From: Thiomicrorhabdus aquaedulcis
GTDB lineage: Bacteria > Pseudomonadota > Gammaproteobacteria > Thiomicrospirales > Thiomicrospiraceae
Direction of reading: 5' to 3'
Length of the DNA stretch: 64,000 nt
Assembly (NCBI RefSeq): GCF_004001325.1
Contig: NZ_AP018723.1
Coordinates: forward strand, 1-64,000
Below, in pieces: positions 60,133 through 64,000 of the stretch. The position numbers and the translations under genes were made by a program. The notes under the pieces are model-generated. The model did no database searches. It was given only the letters and a program-made list of their open reading frames with translations, and was not told the DNA's origin. The first letter of the stretch is position 1, and each line of letters starts with the position of its first letter.

Positions 60133-60600
60133 TTACTGATTAATGGAAAGACCTGTGCGGTACTTAGCTTCTTTGAAATGCTCGACTTCCCATTGCGCTT
60201 TTTGAATCAAAAGATACGAGAATGACTGGTCGTGCAGCACTTGGTTTTTATCTTCCCACGGCGCAAGCCACACTCTCAACGTGACCGGCTTTTGGTATAA
60301 AGGAGTGCCGCTCTTGATAGCTTGTCCGGTTATGCGTGGAACTAATTTAACCGCTTCGGTCTTGCTGGCTTTAGTGTCCACGTCCCCTGACTCATCACCA
60401 GGCAACGCTGAATTCTCTTGCTGAGAGGGCAGGTTGTTTTCGAGCGAGTTCTGGTGAATACCCGTAACCGATTTACAAGAAACACCCGGCTGTGCCTTAC
60501 AAGCAAAATCACTTGATGCGTCATAGCCACTGAGAGATGCACAACCAGAAAGTAGGGTTAATGCCGATGCCGCAAACGCAGCTTTTAATAAATGATTCAT
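60133..60600 (-). CDS. traV: TraV, outer-membrane lipoprotein of the conjugation channel
   Basis: 155 residues from ATG 60600 with AAAGGAG upstream; GTG 60606 overlaps that site. Lipobox LLSGC (Cys near 20). The TraV pattern is clear: ASLSGYDASSDFACKAQPGV with SCKSV, and 'RVWLAPWEDKNQVLHDQSFS'. It anchors TraK and TraB at the outer membrane. Confidence 0.94.
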   Translation of the reverse strand: MNHLLKAAFAASALTLLSGCASLSGYDASSDFACKAQPGVSCKSVTGIHQNSLENNLPSQQENSALPGDESGDVDTKASKTEAVKLVPRITGQAIKSGTPLYQKPVTLRVWLAPWEDKNQVLHDQSFSYLLIQKAQWEVEHFKEAKYRTGLSINQ

Positions 60601-60610
60601 GCTCACTCCT

Positions 60611-61321
60611 TTACTTTGAATTTGCGTTCAACCACGCGTCGATTTTGTCTGCCGGCGCGTAACCAGGCTGCATTTTTCCACTTTTGGCAAGTAGAGAAGG
60701 TGTCCCGCTTACCCCAATGTTGGCTGCGAGCGCCAGGGTGCGAGTAATGCTTTCTTTACCGCACATTTTCCCGCTCTGTGGTTCAACGCCATTTAGCATG
60801 TAATTTGTCCAAGCATTTGCTGGGTTTGATTCACACATCATTCTGGTCATAATGGCCTGCCCTTCGGGTTTAAAAGGAGTTGGGAATACATACATTGTGT
60901 AGTTGTCTAATTTATTAATCTCTTGTTCAAGCTTTTTGCAAAATGGGCACGCGGGGTCGGTAAACACCGCAAACTCACGCTTACCGTTGCCTTTCACGAC
61001 TTTGATAGCGTCGTTAAAGGGTAATTCCGCAAAGTTGTACGAAGTGAATGAATCAATACGTGCTTGCGTTACATCCGTGTTATTGCTTGAGTCAAAAACA
61101 TGGCCAATTACAAAGTGAGACCCCTCTTTGTTTGTATAAATGATTTTGTTTCGGTCTACCACAAGCTCCACCAGGCCTGGTATCTCTTTTACGAATTCCG
61201 CACTGGTAATTTTCGTGTTGGGAAACTTTTGCTGTAATGAGTTTTTCAGCTCAATGTTTTGTGAAAAAGCTGAGGTGGTGGCGATTGATAAAGCCAGTGC
61301 AATAAGTGTTTTTTTCATCAT
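60611..61321 (-). CDS. dsbC: DsbC-type disulfide isomerase of the tra operon
   Basis: 236 residues with a signal peptide (MKKTLIALALSIATTSAFS). N-terminal dimerisation domain (about 22-80) and a thioredoxin-fold catalytic domain with AVFTDPACPFCKKLEQEI (CPFC) and GVSGTPSLL cis-Pro loop. It would shuffle disulfides in cysteine-rich TraN, TraH and others, and its place between traB and traV matches IncA/C and SXT-like operons. The palindrome ACCAGGCCTGGT lies at 61171-61182 inside it. Confidence 0.93.
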   Translation of the reverse strand: MMKKTLIALALSIATTSAFSQNIELKNSLQQKFPNTKITSAEFVKEIPGLVELVVDRNKIIYTNKEGSHFVIGHVFDSSNNTDVTQARIDSFTSYNFAELPFNDAIKVVKGNGKREFAVFTDPACPFCKKLEQEINKLDNYTMYVFPTPFKPEGQAIMTRMMCESNPANAWTNYMLNGVEPQSGKMCGKESITRTLALAANIGVSGTPSLLAKSGKMQPGYAPADKIDAWLNANSK

Positions 61322-61336
61322 GTTTAAATTCCCTAA

Positions 61337-62875
61337 TTACCAGTTTTGATTGTTTGTTTGCATATTGCCCGGCTGTATAATGCCTTGCACTTGTTGGAGC
61401 GTTTGGCTTGTGCCTGTTACTAAGTCGCCAATGGTCATGTCACCCATTCCACCAGAGTTACCTTGTTGATTTGTTGCAGAGGGTTGAGCAAGGTTTTGCA
61501 TTTGCGCCTGGCCTTGACCATTTCCTTGTGCCGTTGCAACTTCACCAGGCTTTAAGTGAAATCCGCTTGTGAAAACAATGTCTATCATTCGACCGGCATC
61601 CACTTCTATGACTGGGAAAATCTTTTCAGCCAGGTCAATGAAGTAACGAGACAATCTATCTAAAGTTGTACCGACCCCTTGCCCTAGTCCAGCAACCGCC
61701 GCATCTTCTGCTGAGATAAAGCTTTCTGTTTGAGTTCCTAGTGCAGACGTTGTGTAATTTGTTGTCGATTGTTTAAAGGCATTACCAATCCCAGCCCCGA
61801 TACCAATCATTAACCCGTTCGCAATTAACTGACCTTGTTTTGATACAAGACGGCCTTTCGCACCCACCTTACCGGTCTCATCGTAAACAAAGCCTTTAAC
61901 AGCCGACTCGAATACGCGCTCATCGGTTGTAACGCATGACATTTTTTCCAAGCGAATAATGGCTCTTTCGCTCGAAATGTCACCATAACCAGACCCTATC
62001 ACTCGGCACTGCTTAAAGTCGTATTCGTAGCTGTTTGGGAGCTTTGCAATGTCGGCCACTTCCAGCAAAGCTGGGTAAGGATTTTCTTGCGCTTGCCCAC
62101 CTGTTGGGGCGTCTAAGCCACCCAATAGTAATGCTCTAACGAATGTTCCTGCTGGGATATAGTTTTTAACCGTTAGCCCTTGCACGGCTTCGACTTCGGG
62201 AATCACCTGCCCTGCTTGTCTGATTTTTTCAAACTCTTGCGATTCGTTTTTTTGCTCAACGTTAAAACTCAAAGAGTGCAGTTTTGGTACTTCAATGGCT
62301 GGCGCATAGGAGCCGTCTTTAAATAAGTCGTTTCCCTCATACTCTCCTAACCCTGGGTTCTCCATTGCTGGATTATTTCGTTCAAATACTCTGCGCGTTA
62401 CTTGTATGCCGTCTGCTGAAGGTGTTGCTTGACTTACCGGCGGTGCAAAGCTTGGAGCCACGGTCGGCTGAGCTTTGGATGCTTCAGATTCCTTCTTGAT
62501 TCGCTCGATTTCCTTTCGCTGTGCATCGTCAAGATTTTCCTGAATTTTGGCCGTCTTTTCAGCAACCACTTTGTTAATCTCGGTTGCAATCTCGGTGCGA
62601 ATTCCCTTCAATTCTTTTTCAAGAGTGGTGTTCTGTTTTTTTAGTTCGTCAATTTGGTTGGAAGATGTAGCACGCCAAATCTCATCCTCGTCCACGTTTG
62701 AGCCAATGCCCGAATACCGCTCGATTACAACGTCTTCTCTCGTCGCTGGCGCTTCTTTGGGTTCGGTATTGTTTTTCGTATACACGACCAACATTGACCC
62801 GCCTACGATTGCCGAAAGCAAGCCGCCAATTAGGATGTACTGTTTTTTCTTGATTGCGTTATTTAAGTTGGCCAT
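61337..62875 (-). CDS. traB: TraB, inner-to-outer membrane scaffold of the conjugation channel
   Basis: 512 residues. N-terminal membrane anchor (about 13-33: YILIGGLLSAIVGGSMLVV), a coiled coil (about 70-135), Pro-rich segment, and the VirB10-like C-terminal domain (about 250-440: VEAVQGLTVKNYIPAGTFVR, RVIGSGYGDISSERAIIRLE, GMQ/Gln-rich end). TraB/VirB10 spans the periplasm and senses ATP use. Asn/Gln-rich tail. Confidence 0.94.
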   Translation of the reverse strand: MANLNNAIKKKQYILIGGLLSAIVGGSMLVVYTKNNTEPKEAPATREDVVIERYSGIGSNVDEDEIWRATSSNQIDELKKQNTTLEKELKGIRTEIATEINKVVAEKTAKIQENLDDAQRKEIERIKKESEASKAQPTVAPSFAPPVSQATPSADGIQVTRRVFERNNPAMENPGLGEYEGNDLFKDGSYAPAIEVPKLHSLSFNVEQKNESQEFEKIRQAGQVIPEVEAVQGLTVKNYIPAGTFVRALLLGGLDAPTGGQAQENPYPALLEVADIAKLPNSYEYDFKQCRVIGSGYGDISSERAIIRLEKMSCVTTDERVFESAVKGFVYDETGKVGAKGRLVSKQGQLIANGLMIGIGAGIGNAFKQSTTNYTTSALGTQTESFISAEDAAVAGLGQGVGTTLDRLSRYFIDLAEKIFPVIEVDAGRMIDIVFTSGFHLKPGEVATAQGNGQGQAQMQNLAQPSATNQQGNSGGMGDMTIGDLVTGTSQTLQQVQGIIQPGNMQTNNQNW

Positions 62876-62879
62876 GTGA

Positions 62880-63632
62880 TTAATCCTGATTTGATTTAAT
62901 GACGTAAACTTGCGTCATTTCGCCAGGGTTTAAAGTGTGGTTCTCAATGGCAACGGACAGCGTTTTCTCATTAAGGGTGTAGAATTCAGCTTCCGCTAAA
63001 ATCATCGGTTTTGAACTAACGTTGATTAACTCGTATTTAATCCCAGTGAGATTTCCTACTTTGTAATTGTTCTTTTCAATAACTTCTGTTTCCAGCCATA
63101 CCGGTACAGTGACGTTGCGAACAACAATGTCCACATTCTTTGGCGTATCGTTCAGAGCCATTGCACGAGTTAAATCGTGAATTGCCTTATCTCGACTGCT
63201 CGTAAGCTCAATTGCTTTAATTGAACTCTCTTTGAATCGTTGCTCTGAAGAGCGAACCTCTTCTAACTTGCGTTCAGCTTCAATGTTTTTGATGGTGTAC
63301 AGGTCAGGTTTTTTCTTTTTATCAACCTTGACGTTCACTGTGTAGGTTTCGTTAAAATTATCAGTAATAAACATGGTAAAAGGCTTGTCACCAGCGGGCT
63401 TAAAGATTATTTTCCCCACTTTCTGAGAACGTTCTGAGGCTAGGTCACACTTGCTGTAATCCACGTCTACGTGCAAAACGCTTCTATTCATAACATCGAG
63501 CATTGAGTAGTCATCTGTCCCAACACTAATATCAATTTTTTGACCAGCAACAATGTCTAATCCCTGCGCGAGTACGCTTGACGTGGCCGCCAAACTCAAA
63601 AGCAATATTGGTAACAATCTCTTTTTCATCAT
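62880..63632 (-). CDS. traK: TraK, periplasmic secretin-like conjugation protein
   Basis: 250 residues with a signal peptide (about 1-22, LAATSSVLAQ). TraK/VirB9-like beta-rich protein: DIVAGQKIDISVGTDDYSML, KIIFKPAGDKPFTMFITDN, and the C-terminal VGNLTGIKYELINVSSKPMI and GEMTQVYVIKS. Four-base overlap with the traE stop (ATGA). Confidence 0.94.
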   Translation of the reverse strand: MMKKRLLPILLLSLAATSSVLAQGLDIVAGQKIDISVGTDDYSMLDVMNRSVLHVDVDYSKCDLASERSQKVGKIIFKPAGDKPFTMFITDNFNETYTVNVKVDKKKKPDLYTIKNIEAERKLEEVRSSEQRFKESSIKAIELTSSRDKAIHDLTRAMALNDTPKNVDIVVRNVTVPVWLETEVIEKNNYKVGNLTGIKYELINVSSKPMILAEAEFYTLNEKTLSVAIENHTLNPGEMTQVYVIKSNQD

Positions 63633-64000
63633 TTACTATCCTTAGCCTGTGCCGAAAACGGTGTTTTTAAATGCGTAACGTCCGTGTAAGCCACTAGACG
63701 AATGTTCTGGTCTGAAACCCTGTATTCAAATAGAATTGTTTTTGCTTCATTGCTAACCAGTTTTTCACCTGAGTAAGTTTTTAAAACCCCTTTAGCGGCT
63801 ACTTTTTGTTGCTTTAATTCGTAATTAAATTCACTGGGAAAAAAAACAGAGCTAACATTGTTCTTTTTGATTTCTTCCAGCTTTTTTACGGTAATTTTGT
63901 TTAATGTCCCGTAATGGCTTGGGTCAACCAACTTTAGTAAGTTGTCAAAATTTTCTTGCGCTGTAACGGGGCTGTATGTAAAACCAAGTGACAGTATCTT
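63629..64000 (-). CDS. traE: TraE, pilus assembly protein (partial, cut by the window edge)
   Basis: C-terminal part of TraE (VirB8-like). The frame is open to the window edge; 23 codons before 63931 read KILSLGFTYSPVTAQENFDN plus LLK, which is typical TraE, so the start is to the right of the window. Visible motifs: VDPSHYGTLNKI, NNVSSVFFPSEFNYELK, VLKTYSGEKLVS. First visible gene of the leftward tra operon. Confidence 0.92.
   Translation of the reverse strand, partial: KILSLGFTYSPVTAQENFDNLLKLVDPSHYGTLNKITVKKLEEIKKNNVSSVFFPSEFNYELKQQKVAAKGVLKTYSGEKLVSNEAKTILFEYRVSDQNIRLVAYTDVTHLKTPFSAQAKDSK

Noticed and set aside
1-64000. tRNA or rRNA genes and insertion sequences
   Set aside because: I saw no cloverleaf-type sequences, rRNA stretches or transposase frames; the only recombinase is the tyrosine recombinase at 47349.

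Overview
The window reads as a long piece of a large conjugative plasmid from a gammaproteobacterium. The reasons are a Rep_3-type replication initiator, a ParA/ParB partition locus, a KfrA-type plasmid regulator, a plasmid-type tyrosine recombinase, and an F-type (MPF_F) conjugation apparatus with traE-K-B-dsbC-V-C-trbI-F-H-G and a separate traN. RecT, a YqaJ/lambda-type exonuclease, SSB and a MoxR/VWA (CobS/CobT-like) pair recall the conserved backbone of IncA/C plasmids and SXT/R391 elements, but here the gene order is different and many genes are unrecognised. I cannot name the host species.

Layout. 0-3.6 kb: rep, a membrane metalloprotease-like protein, an unknown gene and a DUF4160/DUF2442 pair. 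3.7-7.5 kb: the RecT/exonuclease recombination operon and small proteins. 7.3-10.8 kb (minus): a chemoreceptor and PAS protein with a small unknown gene. 10.9-14.8 kb (minus): lytic transglycosylase and traN. 14.9-17.7 kb (minus): an EcoRI-family DNA methyltransferase, a DUF262-HNH nuclease and a NERD protein, which look like a defence island. 17.7-19.5 kb (minus): partition. 20.6-32.5 kb (minus): a type IVB (R64-like thin) pilus operon with PilR, PilN, PilO, PilQ and three pilin-like proteins, interrupted by two BspA-like (DUF285) repeat surface proteins. 33-46.7 kb (plus): SSB, primase, exonuclease, MoxR/VWA, transglutaminase-like peptidase and many small unknown or membrane proteins. 46.8-51.4 kb: lipoprotein, recombinase and its regulator, KfrA, and a duplicated membrane gene. 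51.4-64 kb (minus): the F-type mating-pair and secretion operon, running off the right edge.

The strongest candidate for something undescribed is in the 33.5-45.3 kb region. At least twelve intergenic leaders there share one RNA architecture: a hairpin, then a 3' segment complementary to the hairpin's loop and inner 5' strand (an H-type pseudoknot). In at least seven of them that same 3' segment, or the bases just after it, is also complementary to the Shine-Dalgarno of the next gene. Helix sequences differ but pairing is kept, as expected for a family of translational switches. Other new-looking signals are a shared C-terminal G-x-F-x-F peptide on five otherwise unrelated proteins, a dispersed TCTCNNNGAGA motif (13 sites found by eye), a 12-bp palindrome in four places, a 60-bp imperfect repeat in inverted orientation at 3.0 and 46.7 kb, and a thrice-repeated pair made of a membrane protein and a microprotein.

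Caution on data quality: eight reading-frame breaks (three in the chemoreceptor, one each in the methyltransferase, ssb, the VWA gene, a coiled-coil gene and traC) are each repaired by adding one A or T to a short homopolymer. This points to systematic homopolymer undercalling rather than gene decay. It may also explain the apparent ParA-ParB fusion.
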